A stretch of 23,918 nucleotides of DNA from DASWTL01 sp966250385 (GCA_966250385.1 CBINHC010000026.1:1-23918), one strand, 5' to 3'; counted from the stretch's first letter, positions 7,978 through 15,044 are shown. The notes: generated by a model not told the origin, from the sequence alone. Numbers and translations are program-made.

Positions 7978-8009
7978 GCCGCAAAGCTAAGAGATTAGAT
8001 GCTTTTTCC

Positions 8010-8017
8010 TAATTTTG
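8010..8017 (+). promoter_or_regulatory. -7 element in front of csaA
   Basis: TAATTTTG is an exact TAnnTTTG match and ends 5 bases before the csaA ATG at 8023. No clear TTTG lies 19-20 bases upstream. The position suggests transcription starting at or next to the start codon. Confidence 0.45.
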
Positions 8018-8022
8018 ACAAC

Positions 8023-8358
8023 ATGGAAACGATCAACTGGAACGATTTTGAAAAAATCGAGCTCCGAACCGGCACCATCCTGGAGGCGCACGATTTCCCG
8101 GAGGCGAAGAAACCGGCATATAAATTAAAGATAGATTTCGGAAGCCTGGGAATCCGCTGGAGCAGTGCGCAGCTGACCGCTTTGTATACCCGGGAGTCGC
8201 TCCCGGGCAGGCAGATCCTGGCAGTAGTTAACTTTCCGAAGAAACAGATCGCCAACTTTCACTCAGAATGCCTGGTAACCGGGTTTGCAGACGAAAACGG
8301 TGACATCGTACTGGCCTCCGTGGAAAAGCCGGTCCCTAACGGATCCCGGCTGATATGA
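8023..8358 (+). CDS. csaA: tRNA-binding domain protein, CsaA-like
   Basis: The 111-residue protein is a single OB-fold tRNA-binding domain of the CsaA type. It shows the family opening (INWNDFEKIELRTGTILEA), the central KPAYKLKIDFG strand, and the conserved C-terminal part with VVNFPKKQIANFHSECLVTGF. CsaA was described as a dimeric chaperone-like protein linked to secretion in Bacillus, and the fold also binds tRNA. The in-cell role here is not known. The ATG at 8023 is preferred over the one at 7999 because it gives the normal family length and because a TAATTTTG promoter element lies between the two. Its stop codon overlaps the start of tadA (ATGA at 8355-8358), so the two genes are probably co-translated. 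Confidence 0.9.
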   Translation: METINWNDFEKIELRTGTILEAHDFPEAKKPAYKLKIDFGSLGIRWSSAQLTALYTRESLPGRQILAVVNFPKKQIANFHSECLVTGFADENGDIVLASVEKPVPNGSRLI

Positions 8359-8831
8359 GATATGTCAGCTTTTCCGACGAGCCGGCTATGACCCCCGACG
8401 AGTTCTTTATGGGGGAGGCGATCAAGGAAGCGCGCCTGGCGCTGAGCGAGGATGAAATACCGATCGGCGCCGTCGTGGTGTCCAACGGCCGGATCATCGG
8501 CCGGGGCCATAACCTGACCGAGAAGCTGAATGACGTTACTGCGCATGCGGAGATGCTGGCTTTCACCGCCGCAGCCAATTACCTGGGGGGCAAATACCTG
8601 CAGGGCTGCACACTTTATGTGACCATGGAGCCCTGTATCATGTGCGCGGGCGCGTCCTACTGGACCCAGGTCTCACGGATCGTGTTCGGGGCCCATGATC
8701 CGCAGCGCGGCTTTACGCGGATAACCGAGAAAATCACCCACCCGAGAACAGAAATCGTGGGAGGTATCAGCGAGCAGACATGCGGCGAAATGGTCCGGGA
8801 GTTTTTCCGGGGTAAAAGAAATAAAATTTGA
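8355..8831 (+). CDS. tadA: tRNA-specific adenosine deaminase
   Basis: The 158-residue protein is a zinc-dependent deaminase of the TadA type. TadA converts adenosine 34 of tRNA-Arg(ACG) to inosine, allowing one tRNA to read several arginine codons. The zinc and proton-shuttle motifs are intact: HAE at residues 64-66 and PCIMC at 93-97. The upstream strand IPIGAVVVSNGRIIGRGHN is also typical. The ATG at 8355 overlaps the csaA stop in an ATGA arrangement. A second ATG at 8388 would remove a poorly conserved 11-residue leader and is a real alternative start. Other nucleoside deaminases (for example guanine deaminase) share the fold, but motif and context (with an RNA-binding protein) favour TadA. 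Confidence 0.92.
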   Translation: MRYVSFSDEPAMTPDEFFMGEAIKEARLALSEDEIPIGAVVVSNGRIIGRGHNLTEKLNDVTAHAEMLAFTAAANYLGGKYLQGCTLYVTMEPCIMCAGASYWTQVSRIVFGAHDPQRGFTRITEKITHPRTEIVGGISEQTCGEMVREFFRGKRNKI

Positions 8832-8863
8832 CCCGGCGCTGAACAAACTATTTCCAGAGCAGT

Positions 8864-8871
8864 TATATTTG
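8864..8871 (+). promoter_or_regulatory. -7 element of the sodA promoter
   Basis: TATATTTG is an exact match to TAnnTTTG and lies 36 bases before the sodA ATG. That allows a short A/T-rich leader of about 30 bases. A good upstream TTTG was not found at the right spacing. The 76-base gap after tadA has no terminator, so some read-through is also possible. Confidence 0.5.
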
Positions 8872-8907
8872 CGTATCTTTTTGTTAAACCTTTAAATTCA
8901 AAAGAAA

Positions 8908-9519
8908 ATGGCATTCGAATTACCAGCGTTACCTTACGCTTCAGACGCTCTTGAACCGCATATCGATAAAGCAACCATGGAAATTCATCACGGCAAGCAT
9001 CACCAGGCTTACGTTGATAATTTAAACAAAGCGTTAGCCGGTTCTGAGGGCGAGAATTCAAAGATCGAAGATATCCTGGCCGGGGTTTCAAAATATCCTG
9101 CAGCGGTCAGAAACAATGGCGGAGGCCACTTCAACCATACGTTATTCTGGTCAATAATGTCACCAAACGGCGGCGGTACTCCTTCAGGTGAACTGGCCGA
9201 AGCGATCAATTCAGCATTCGGATCATTCGAAGAGTTCAAGAAGAAATTCTCAGAGGCCGGTGCTACCCGTTTCGGATCAGGCTGGGCCTGGCTGATCGTC
9301 GGTGCCGATGGCAAACTGCAGGTCTCCTCAACACCAAACCAGGACAATCCGCTTATGGATGTGGCCGAGGTGAAAGGCACACCTATTCTGGGCATGGATG
9401 TGTGGGAACACGCCTACTACCTGAAATACCAGAACAGACGTCCTGAGTACATCACAAACTTCTTTAATGTAATCAACTGGGATGCGGTTGCAGACCGGTT
9501 CGCTCAGACTAAAAAATAA
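8908..9519 (+). CDS. sodA: Superoxide dismutase, Mn/Fe family (Mn-like signature)
   Basis: The 203-residue enzyme converts superoxide to oxygen and hydrogen peroxide. The four metal ligands are visible: His27 (MEIHHGKHH), His77 (FNHTLFW), Asp164 and His168 (DVWEHAYYLKY). The residues around the second ligand are GGGHFNH, and a glutamine occurs in TPNQDNPL (Gln145). This Gly plus C-terminal-domain Gln pattern is that of manganese enzymes, whereas iron enzymes have a Gln near position 69 and Ala or Gly later. Cambialistic use of both metals cannot be excluded. There is no signal peptide, so the enzyme is cytoplasmic. A strong terminator follows, and oxyR lies just beyond on the other strand, which fits an oxidative-stress neighbourhood. 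Confidence 0.96.
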   Translation: MAFELPALPYASDALEPHIDKATMEIHHGKHHQAYVDNLNKALAGSEGENSKIEDILAGVSKYPAAVRNNGGGHFNHTLFWSIMSPNGGGTPSGELAEAINSAFGSFEEFKKKFSEAGATRFGSGWAWLIVGADGKLQVSSTPNQDNPLMDVAEVKGTPILGMDVWEHAYYLKYQNRRPEYITNFFNVINWDAVADRFAQTKK

Positions 9520-9543
9520 GAGGAATCAAACAATTCCCATCGT

Positions 9544-9580
9544 AAAAAAGTAGTGTATAGAGATATATGCTACTTTTTTT
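9544..9580 (+). terminator. Terminator of sodA, long perfect hairpin
   Basis: Bases 9544-9553 (AAAAAAGTAG) pair with 9570-9579 (CTACTTTTTT). The stem continues inward through two G-T pairs and TATA/TATA to a GAGA tetraloop at 9560-9563. The hairpin is therefore almost fully paired over 36 bases and ends in a run of seven T. It lies 24 bases after the sodA stop, and the ATG of the next small gene follows the T run with no gap. Confidence 0.85.
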
Positions 9581-9742
9581 ATGAGAAAACTATATGTATT
9601 TCCTGTACTGCTCATCCTGACCTCCCTGACCGGCTGTGAGCTGATCGGCGACATCTTCAAAACCGGATTCTACGCAGGAATCTTCATCGTCATTGCAATC
9701 ATCCTGCTGGTCTTCTGGCTGCTGAGCCGAATCAGAAGATAA
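9581..9742 (+). CDS. Small membrane lipoprotein, 53 residues
   Basis: This short frame begins with MRKLYVFPVLLILTSLTGC, a convincing lipoprotein signal with lipobox LTGC (Cys19). A short polar stretch follows (ELIGDIFKTG), then a strongly hydrophobic helix (AGIFIVIAIILLVFWLL) and a basic end (SRIRR). The product would be lipidated and also span or dip into the membrane. Similar 50-residue Bacteroidota proteins are, from memory, often labelled phosphatidate cytidylyltransferase in databases. That label is not believable for a protein this size. The ATG follows the T run of the sodA terminator directly, and the stop codon abuts the oxyR stop at 9743. Function is unknown. Support comes from the intact signal peptide and good codon use. 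Confidence 0.75.
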   Translation: MRKLYVFPVLLILTSLTGCELIGDIFKTGFYAGIFIVIAIILLVFWLLSRIRR

Positions 9743-10684
9743 TCAATTGTAGATTTTCATAATTTCCTTTCGCTGACTGCTCAGCATCTGCTCAGGTATG
9801 ACCTCCGTGATCTCCTGCCTCAGTGCGTTGATCGCATTCTTCTTCAGGTGGTTCCGGTGCATCACCAGGCTGATTTCGCGAACCGGTTCGGGATCCTTGA
9901 AATGGCGGACGCTCATCATCTGATCTTCGGTAAAATCTGCGATGCTCAGCTCCGGTAGAATGGTCACACCATAATTGAGGTCCACCATGCGTTTGAGGGT
10001 TTCCACACTCCCCGTATTATACTCAAATTGCTTTCCTCCCTGGTTCCGTTTCTTCAGCTGACAGATGTTCAGAATCTGGTTGCGCATACAGTGCCCCTCA
10101 TTAAGAAGCCAGAGTTCATCAAAATCAAGATCCTCTGCTCCGATCCGGTCCCGCGACGACAGCTGGCTGGATGACGACACATAAGCGACGAAGGTCTCAT
10201 AGAACAGCGGAACCTCAAACAGTTTGGCTTCCTCCAGGGGTGTGGACAGGATACCGCAATCCAGCAGCCCATTCTTCAGATTCTGGATGATCTGTTCCGT
10301 GGTGTATTCCCAGATGAGCAGCTGAACTTTCGGGTATTTCTCCATAAACGACGACAGGATCTTCGGAAGCAGGTATGGCGCGATCGTCGGTATCACCCCG
10401 ACCTTCAGCTCACCGATCAGCTCCTGCTTGTGTTCCGCGATCATTTCCTGAAGTTTTCCAGTCTCAGCCAGGATGACGCGAGCCTGCTCGATGATCACCG
10501 CTCCGACCTCGGTAGGGATTACCGGCTGTTTGCTCCGGTCGAAGATCTTGACACCCAGCTCGTCTTCAAGTTTCTGGATCTGCATGCTCAGCGTCGGCTG
10601 GGTCACAAAACTTTTTTCTGCCGCCGCGACGAAGCTCCGGTAGGTGTCCAGCGCTACAATATATTCCAGTTGTACCAGTGTCAT
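9743..10684 (-). CDS. oxyR: Hydrogen peroxide-sensing LysR-type regulator OxyR
   Basis: The 313-residue protein has an N-terminal LysR winged helix-turn-helix (SFVAAAEKSFVTQPTLSMQIQ, residues 17-37) and a C-terminal effector domain. The motif NEGHCMRNQILNIC puts two cysteines at positions 199 and 208. These are the same numbers and spacing as the redox-sensing cysteines of E. coli OxyR, so a peroxide-sensing disulfide switch is very likely. Targets are expected to be catalase and peroxiredoxin genes elsewhere. Its convergent neighbours are the small lipoprotein and sodA, a sensible oxidative-stress context. A TATCTTTG promoter element lies just upstream of its start, and the glmS terminator isolates it from glmS. 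Confidence 0.93.
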   Translation of the reverse strand: MTLVQLEYIVALDTYRSFVAAAEKSFVTQPTLSMQIQKLEDELGVKIFDRSKQPVIPTEVGAVIIEQARVILAETGKLQEMIAEHKQELIGELKVGVIPTIAPYLLPKILSSFMEKYPKVQLLIWEYTTEQIIQNLKNGLLDCGILSTPLEEAKLFEVPLFYETFVAYVSSSSQLSSRDRIGAEDLDFDELWLLNEGHCMRNQILNICQLKKRNQGGKQFEYNTGSVETLKRMVDLNYGVTILPELSIADFTEDQMMSVRHFKDPEPVREISLVMHRNHLKKNAINALRQEITEVIPEQMLSSQRKEIMKIYN

Positions 10685-10700
10685 ATAATCAATATCTATA

Positions 10701-10708
10701 CAAAGATA
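10701..10708 (-). promoter_or_regulatory. -7 element of the oxyR promoter
   Basis: Read on the minus strand, bases 10708-10701 spell TATCTTTG, an exact TAnnTTTG match, 16 bases before the oxyR ATG. The -33 region is not obvious. A partly symmetrical ATAG-N7-TTAT (minus strand, 10699-10685) lies between this element and the start codon and could be a regulator site. Confidence 0.5.
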
Positions 10709-10750
10709 CAGGATATCAAAAGCAGTTATCGGCAGAAACCCGGCCGGACA

Positions 10751-10781
10751 AAAAAAAAGACGGTCCGGAGACCGTCTTTTT
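10751..10781 (-). terminator. Strong terminator of glmS (bidirectional in form)
   Basis: A 12-bp perfect stem pairs 10754-10765 (AAAAAGACGGTC) with 10770-10781 (GACCGTCTTTTT) around the tetraloop CGGA. On the minus strand it is followed by a T run. It lies 19 bases past the glmS stop codon and before oxyR, so it ends glmS transcription. Confidence 0.92.
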
Positions 10782-10799
10782 ATCGGGACTTTTAGCTGA

Positions 10800-12635
10800 T
10801 TACTCCACGGTTACCGACTTGGCGAGATTTCTCGGCTGGTCGACGTTACATCCGCGCATCACAGCAATATGATAGGAAAGGAGCTGCAACGGAATGGTAG
10901 CGAGCAGGGGCAGGAACGCCTCGTCCGTGTCGGGAATCTCAATGACGTAATCGGCCATGCCTCTGACTTCCTGATCCCCTTCGGTAACGATGGCAATGAC
11001 GATCCCTTTACGTGCCTTCACCTCCTGAATGTTGCTGATCACTTTCTCATAGGATGAGTTCTTGGTCGCGATGAAAACAACCGGCATCTGATCATCGATG
11101 AGTGCGATCGGACCATGCTTCATTTCGGCGGCCGGATATCCTTCGGCATGGATATAGGAAATCTCCTTCAGTTTCAGCGCGCCTTCCAGGGCAACAGGGA
11201 ATGCGCTTCCCCTGCCGAGGAAAAGGCAGTTTCGTGAGTCCTTGAATTTGGCGGCAATCTCCCGGATCTTGGTGTTGGTTTTCAGACATCTTTCAATCAG
11301 CACCGGAACTGCGTCGAGTTCGGCAAGCAGATTCATAAGCTGGGACTGAGGCACCGTTCCCCGCTGCTGAGCCATATAAAAGGCCATCAGGGTCAGTACG
11401 GTAACCTGGGCAGTGAAAGCCTTTGTGGAAGCAACCCCGATCTCGGGACCCGCATGCGTATAAACGCCGGCATGGGTCAGTCTCGGAATGGACGAGCCTA
11501 CCACGTTGCATATGCCGAATATGGTGGCGCCTTTTTCCTTTGCAAGCTCAATGGCAGCCATAGTATCAGCTGTTTCACCGGATTGAGAAATGGCAATAAC
11601 GATATCCTTCTCAGATATGATCGGGTTCCGGTACCGGAATTCTGAAGCATACTCCACTTCCACAGGGATCCTCGCATACTCTTCAATGAGATACTCACCG
11701 ACCAGTCCGGCATGCCATGACGTACCGCAGGCGACAATGATGATCCTGTCAATGTTTTTCAGCTTTTCGGCGTATTCCTTGATCCCGCCAAGCTGCACAA
11801 GACCTTCATTAGGGTAGATGCGGCCGCGCATGCAGTCGCGCACTGACCGGGGCTGCTCATAGATCTCTTTGAGCATGAAATGGTCGTAGCCGCCTTTCTC
11901 AAGCATCTCAAGCTTGAGCTCCAGCTGCTGAACATACGGGGTCTGCACCACGTTATCAATGCTCTTGATCAGCAGGTCATCCCGTTTGATGTAGGCAATC
12001 TCGTTATCCCGGAGATAAATGACGTTCTTGGTATACTCGACAATAGGCGAGGCGTCGGAAGCAATAAAATATTCTCCTTCACCGACGCCGATAACCATAG
12101 GACTGCCCTTTCGAGCAGCGATTACCTCATCAGGGGCATCTTTGCTGATAATAACAATGGCATAGGCGCCGATCACCTCATTCAGGGCAATTCTGACTGC
12201 TTCTAATAAGTCAAGATTTGTTTCATTCTGGATATGTTCAATCAGGTGGATAAGCACTTCAGTATCGGTATCGCTCGAAAAAACGTGGCCGCGCTGTTTC
12301 AGCTCTTCCTTAATCGTTCCGTAATTCTCGATGATGCCGTTGTGAATAATGGCCAGGCGTGAATCTCCCGAGGTATGCGGGTGAGAGTTCCGGTCAGACG
12401 GCGCACCATGGGTCGCCCATCGCGTATGTCCCATCCCTATAGTTCCCTTCAGGTCCGACTCTGCAGTGTGCAGCTCCAGTTCGCGAACCTTACCGGCTTT
12501 CTTATAGATCTTCAGGTCGCCGTCAAGCAGCGCAACGCCGGCGCTGTCATAGCCGCGGTATTCAAGCCGCTGCAAGCCCTTAATAACAATCGGCCACGCA
12601 TCCCGGTAGCCTATGTAACCTACTATTCCACACAT
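10800..12635 (-). CDS. glmS: Glutamine-fructose-6-phosphate aminotransferase (isomerizing)
   Basis: This cytoplasmic enzyme makes glucosamine-6-phosphate from fructose-6-phosphate and glutamine. It is the entry step to peptidoglycan, lipid A and amino-sugar synthesis. At 611 residues it has the usual length. It begins MCGIVGYIG, with Cys2 as the glutaminase nucleophile after Met removal, and has RLEYRGYDSAGVA and TRWATHG typical of the amidotransferase domain (about residues 2-220). Two SIS sugar-isomerase domains follow, the first with SQSGETADTMAAIELAKEKG. The C terminus PRNLAKSVTVE carries the conserved lysine at residue 606. There is no glmS ribozyme in the short upstream region. It lies downstream of the DUF4270 gene on the same strand, with a hairpin between them. 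Confidence 0.97.
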   Translation of the reverse strand: MCGIVGYIGYRDAWPIVIKGLQRLEYRGYDSAGVALLDGDLKIYKKAGKVRELELHTAESDLKGTIGMGHTRWATHGAPSDRNSHPHTSGDSRLAIIHNGIIENYGTIKEELKQRGHVFSSDTDTEVLIHLIEHIQNETNLDLLEAVRIALNEVIGAYAIVIISKDAPDEVIAARKGSPMVIGVGEGEYFIASDASPIVEYTKNVIYLRDNEIAYIKRDDLLIKSIDNVVQTPYVQQLELKLEMLEKGGYDHFMLKEIYEQPRSVRDCMRGRIYPNEGLVQLGGIKEYAEKLKNIDRIIIVACGTSWHAGLVGEYLIEEYARIPVEVEYASEFRYRNPIISEKDIVIAISQSGETADTMAAIELAKEKGATIFGICNVVGSSIPRLTHAGVYTHAGPEIGVASTKAFTAQVTVLTLMAFYMAQQRGTVPQSQLMNLLAELDAVPVLIERCLKTNTKIREIAAKFKDSRNCLFLGRGSAFPVALEGALKLKEISYIHAEGYPAAEMKHGPIALIDDQMPVVFIATKNSSYEKVISNIQEVKARKGIVIAIVTEGDQEVRGMADYVIEIPDTDEAFLPLLATIPLQLLSYHIAVMRGCNVDQPRNLAKSVTVE

Positions 12636-12650
12636 AGGTAGTTGTTTTTT

Positions 12651-12695
12651 TAAATGAAAAATGCTGACCGAATTTACAAATTCAGGTCAGCATTT
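12651..12695 (-). terminator. Hairpin between the DUF4270 gene and glmS, probable terminator
   Basis: Bases 12659-12669 (AAATGCTGACC) pair perfectly with 12685-12695 (GGTCAGCATTT), and the loop can add a GAATT/AATTC inner stem. On the minus strand the stem ends in GCATTTTTCATTT, an acceptable T tail. It is 24 bases past the DUF4270 stop and 24 bases before the glmS start. Either it separates the two genes or it acts as a partial terminator or mRNA stabiliser. Confidence 0.7.
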
Positions 12696-12718
12696 CAACA
12701 GCGGTCCCGCCGTAAAGT

Positions 12719-14116
12719 TTAGTTATTTGCTGAAGTATAGAAAATATTCAGTTTCATCTTAATGTTCGGGTTTCCGAAGCCACTTAGCACGCTTCTGCCG
12801 GCAACCACGCCCGTGGGGTTGATCGCGGATCCCTTGTCGGCCAGCAGATCGGCCGGGGTTATGAAGGCATCAAACTGCTTCAGTCTGCCATTGATGATAT
12901 CCTGGACATACGACGTAACTGCAAAGATATACCGTTTGGTGGGCGTGCTTCTTAGGTATCCGCCGAAATCGAAATCCGTGACACTCCTGTAATCCCGGTC
13001 TGAAACGTCCGGCAGGTACTGCTTCTGGCCGGCAATGTCGGTCCTGTACAGGAAAATTCTCGGAAGCGGCGTAAAAGGATACGCTCCCCCGTCCACATCT
13101 ATTACAAGTTCCGCCCTGTTGATCGTTACATTGCCAAGGGACTTCAGATTCGTCAGGTATGGAAACGTAACTTTGGTTTTCAGGCCGGCAAGTCCCTGTA
13201 CATAGGTAACCGATGAAACCTGATGCCGGTTGCCTACAGCAGCAGCCACAGGAGTTCCGGAATAGTTATGCACAAAATGCGCTGCCACAGGTGACGACCC
13301 GCTTGAAACACTCAGCGTCGTACTGGTGGTATCAACAGTCGAACCGCTGGTGGTCTTATAATACAGCTGCAATCCGCTGGCGCCTTCGGCTCCGCTGAAG
13401 TCAAAATACATCACGCCGCCAGCCCCGTTACTCTGCTGCTTATTGATCGTCAAATACAGCCCCTTGAAAAACTCACGGAACGCCAGGGTACTGGCCAGTG
13501 AAGCGGAATCCGCGTTCAGAATGTTCGCGGTTATGAATGCCGGGTCGAGCGGAATCCTGAGTTGTGGAACAACTTTCTTGGTACCGTCCGCCTTATCCTT
13601 TATGATGTCCTGAACGGTCACGCTGTCCTTGATCCGGACACGGGGGATCCGCTTGCTGCCGATCACAGCACTGTTGAACTCATGACCAGTCGTGTTGTAA
13701 TAGGGGGCGGAAGGAAGCAGCGTCTCCTTCAGCTGATGAACGTCGACCTGATAGGTCGTGTTCGTGGAATCACCGTAAAAGTCCGCATACTTAAGCACGA
13801 GAACTGCCGAGTCAAGAACCGGGGCGGAGCCGAAAGAAACATCCACATCCGGCAGCGTCAAGGTGACGGCGAGGTTGGCCTCCGTTGTTCCGAACACCGG
13901 GTCGACCATATAGCCTAGCGGATACCGTGACAGACTCGTAGTGATCAGGGAATCCTCCCTGAGCGTTGAACTGTATACAGTCGAAGTGTCAACCAGGGAA
14001 CCGCTGATCGCATACTCAGGGTCCACATCCAAACCCACACCGTCAGGATTCGAGCATCCTGCCAAAATAAAAAGACTTATCAACAGCGTTAATAAGTCTT
14101 GTCGTATAAACTTCAT
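12719..14116 (-). CDS. DUF4270 family lipoprotein
   Basis: The 465-residue protein has a lipoprotein signal peptide (FILAGC, Cys21), so it is anchored in the envelope. The mature part is beta-rich and contains the pattern of the DUF4270 family. An early segment reads YPLGYMVDPVFGTTEANLAVTL, then APVLDSAVLVLKY, with later LPRIFLYRTDIAGQ and a C-terminal NIKMKLNIFYTSAN. Ser, Thr and Ala are common near residues 255-290, probably a linker. No catalytic residues can be named. The gene starts 16 bases after the glycogen-synthase-like gene and should be in its operon. From memory, the same neighbours (GT5-like protein, glmS, panC) recur in many Sphingobacteria and Flavobacteria. The function of the family is unknown. 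A role at the cell surface, perhaps in binding a polysaccharide, is inference. Confidence 0.88.
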   Translation of the reverse strand: MKFIRQDLLTLLISLFILAGCSNPDGVGLDVDPEYAISGSLVDTSTVYSSTLREDSLITTSLSRYPLGYMVDPVFGTTEANLAVTLTLPDVDVSFGSAPVLDSAVLVLKYADFYGDSTNTTYQVDVHQLKETLLPSAPYYNTTGHEFNSAVIGSKRIPRVRIKDSVTVQDIIKDKADGTKKVVPQLRIPLDPAFITANILNADSASLASTLAFREFFKGLYLTINKQQSNGAGGVMYFDFSGAEGASGLQLYYKTTSGSTVDTTSTTLSVSSGSSPVAAHFVHNYSGTPVAAAVGNRHQVSSVTYVQGLAGLKTKVTFPYLTNLKSLGNVTINRAELVIDVDGGAYPFTPLPRIFLYRTDIAGQKQYLPDVSDRDYRSVTDFDFGGYLRSTPTKRYIFAVTSYVQDIINGRLKQFDAFITPADLLADKGSAINPTGVVAGRSVLSGFGNPNIKMKLNIFYTSANN

Positions 14117-14132
14117 ATAAAACTCTACTATA

Positions 14133-14957
14133 TTAATCTAGAGAAACAAGTTCTCCACTTTGTATTTCTTCGTAAAGGTTATAATAATTTTCGAAATCTG
14201 AGGTCGCTTCGTAAGGAAGGCTGGTCTTATTGCTGTTTTTAACAAACTTTAACACTTCTTCGCTTACTTCAGCATCTCCGACAACAACAGCATCTGAATA
14301 AGTTACCGCACCCTTGTATAACGAGTCGGCATCCGCCGCTTTGAACAGTTCAGTGTGTTCGGCCGTCATATCGTTCATAATCGCCTTCCGGGCGAACTCG
14401 GCATTCAGCGTACCTTTAAAGCCGTCATTGTAAACGGAATAAACGACTTTCGAGTTCTTGAAGGTCGGGTCGTCCTTATAGGTAGTCTTCAGGTAAACCG
14501 GAACCAGGGAGCTCATCCAGCCATGGCAGTGAACTACGTCCGGAGACCAGCCGAGTTTCTTAACGGTTTCCAGCGCGCCCTTGCAGAAGAAGATAGTCCG
14601 TTCATCGTTGTCCTCGAACAACTTCTCATTACTGTCAGTAAAAACATGCTTCCGCTGGAAGTACTCATCATTGTCGAGAAAATAAACCTGCATCCGGGCA
14701 GCCGGGATCGAGGCGACTTTAATGATCAGGGGGTTATCGTTATCGTCAATAATAATATTCATTCCCGACAAACGAATCACTTCGTGTAACCGGTTCCTGC
14801 GTTCATTGATATTTCCAAAGCGTGGCATCAAAATCCGGATCTCGTATCCTTTTTCCTGCATGGCCTGAGGCAGCTGGCGGGTGATCTCTGAAATTTTGCT
14901 TAGTTCGAGGAAAGGCGTCATCTCGTGGGTAATAAACAGTAGTTTCGTTTTTGCCAT
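14133..14957 (-). CDS. Single-domain glycogen/starch synthase-like protein (GT5 N-terminal half)
   Basis: The 274-residue protein resembles only the N-terminal domain of GlgA-type glycogen synthases, which normally have about 480 residues. Recognisable parts are KLLFITHEMTPFLELSK at the start, RILMPRFGNINERRNRLHEV near residues 41-60, and SPDVVHCHGWMSSLVPVYLK near 137-157. The ADP-glucose-binding K-x-GG-L-G-D motif is replaced by KISEIT (21-26). The HxHDWH pattern is altered to HCHGWM. The whole C-terminal sugar-nucleotide domain is missing. Catalysis as a normal glycogen synthase is therefore unlikely. The frame ends cleanly and the gene is followed at 16 bases by the DUF4270 gene, so it is a stable short family rather than decay. 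It lacks a signal peptide. Actual role unknown. Confidence 0.85.
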   Translation of the reverse strand: MAKTKLLFITHEMTPFLELSKISEITRQLPQAMQEKGYEIRILMPRFGNINERRNRLHEVIRLSGMNIIIDDNDNPLIIKVASIPAARMQVYFLDNDEYFQRKHVFTDSNEKLFEDNDERTIFFCKGALETVKKLGWSPDVVHCHGWMSSLVPVYLKTTYKDDPTFKNSKVVYSVYNDGFKGTLNAEFARKAIMNDMTAEHTELFKAADADSLYKGAVTYSDAVVVGDAEVSEEVLKFVKNSNKTSLPYEATSDFENYYNLYEEIQSGELVSLD

Positions 14958-14997
14958 TCTCTTATTGTAGTTATGTTAAGGAAAGTAATTCGAAGTG

Positions 14998-15005
14998 CAA
15001 ATATA
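14998..15005 (-). promoter_or_regulatory. -7 element for the GT5-like/DUF4270 operon
   Basis: On the minus strand, bases 15005-14998 read TATATTTG, an exact TAnnTTTG match. It is 40 bases before the start codon at 14957, which predicts a leader of about 35 bases. A matching -33 box was not identified. Confidence 0.55.
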
Positions 15006-15044
15006 AGCATTATATATCATATTATTAGGTTTTTAGCAAGTTTT

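Noticed and set aside
12636..12718. Possible glmS ribozyme upstream of glmS
   Set aside because: The spacer is only 83 bases and is taken up by a simple hairpin. The ribozyme core and its conserved bases are absent.
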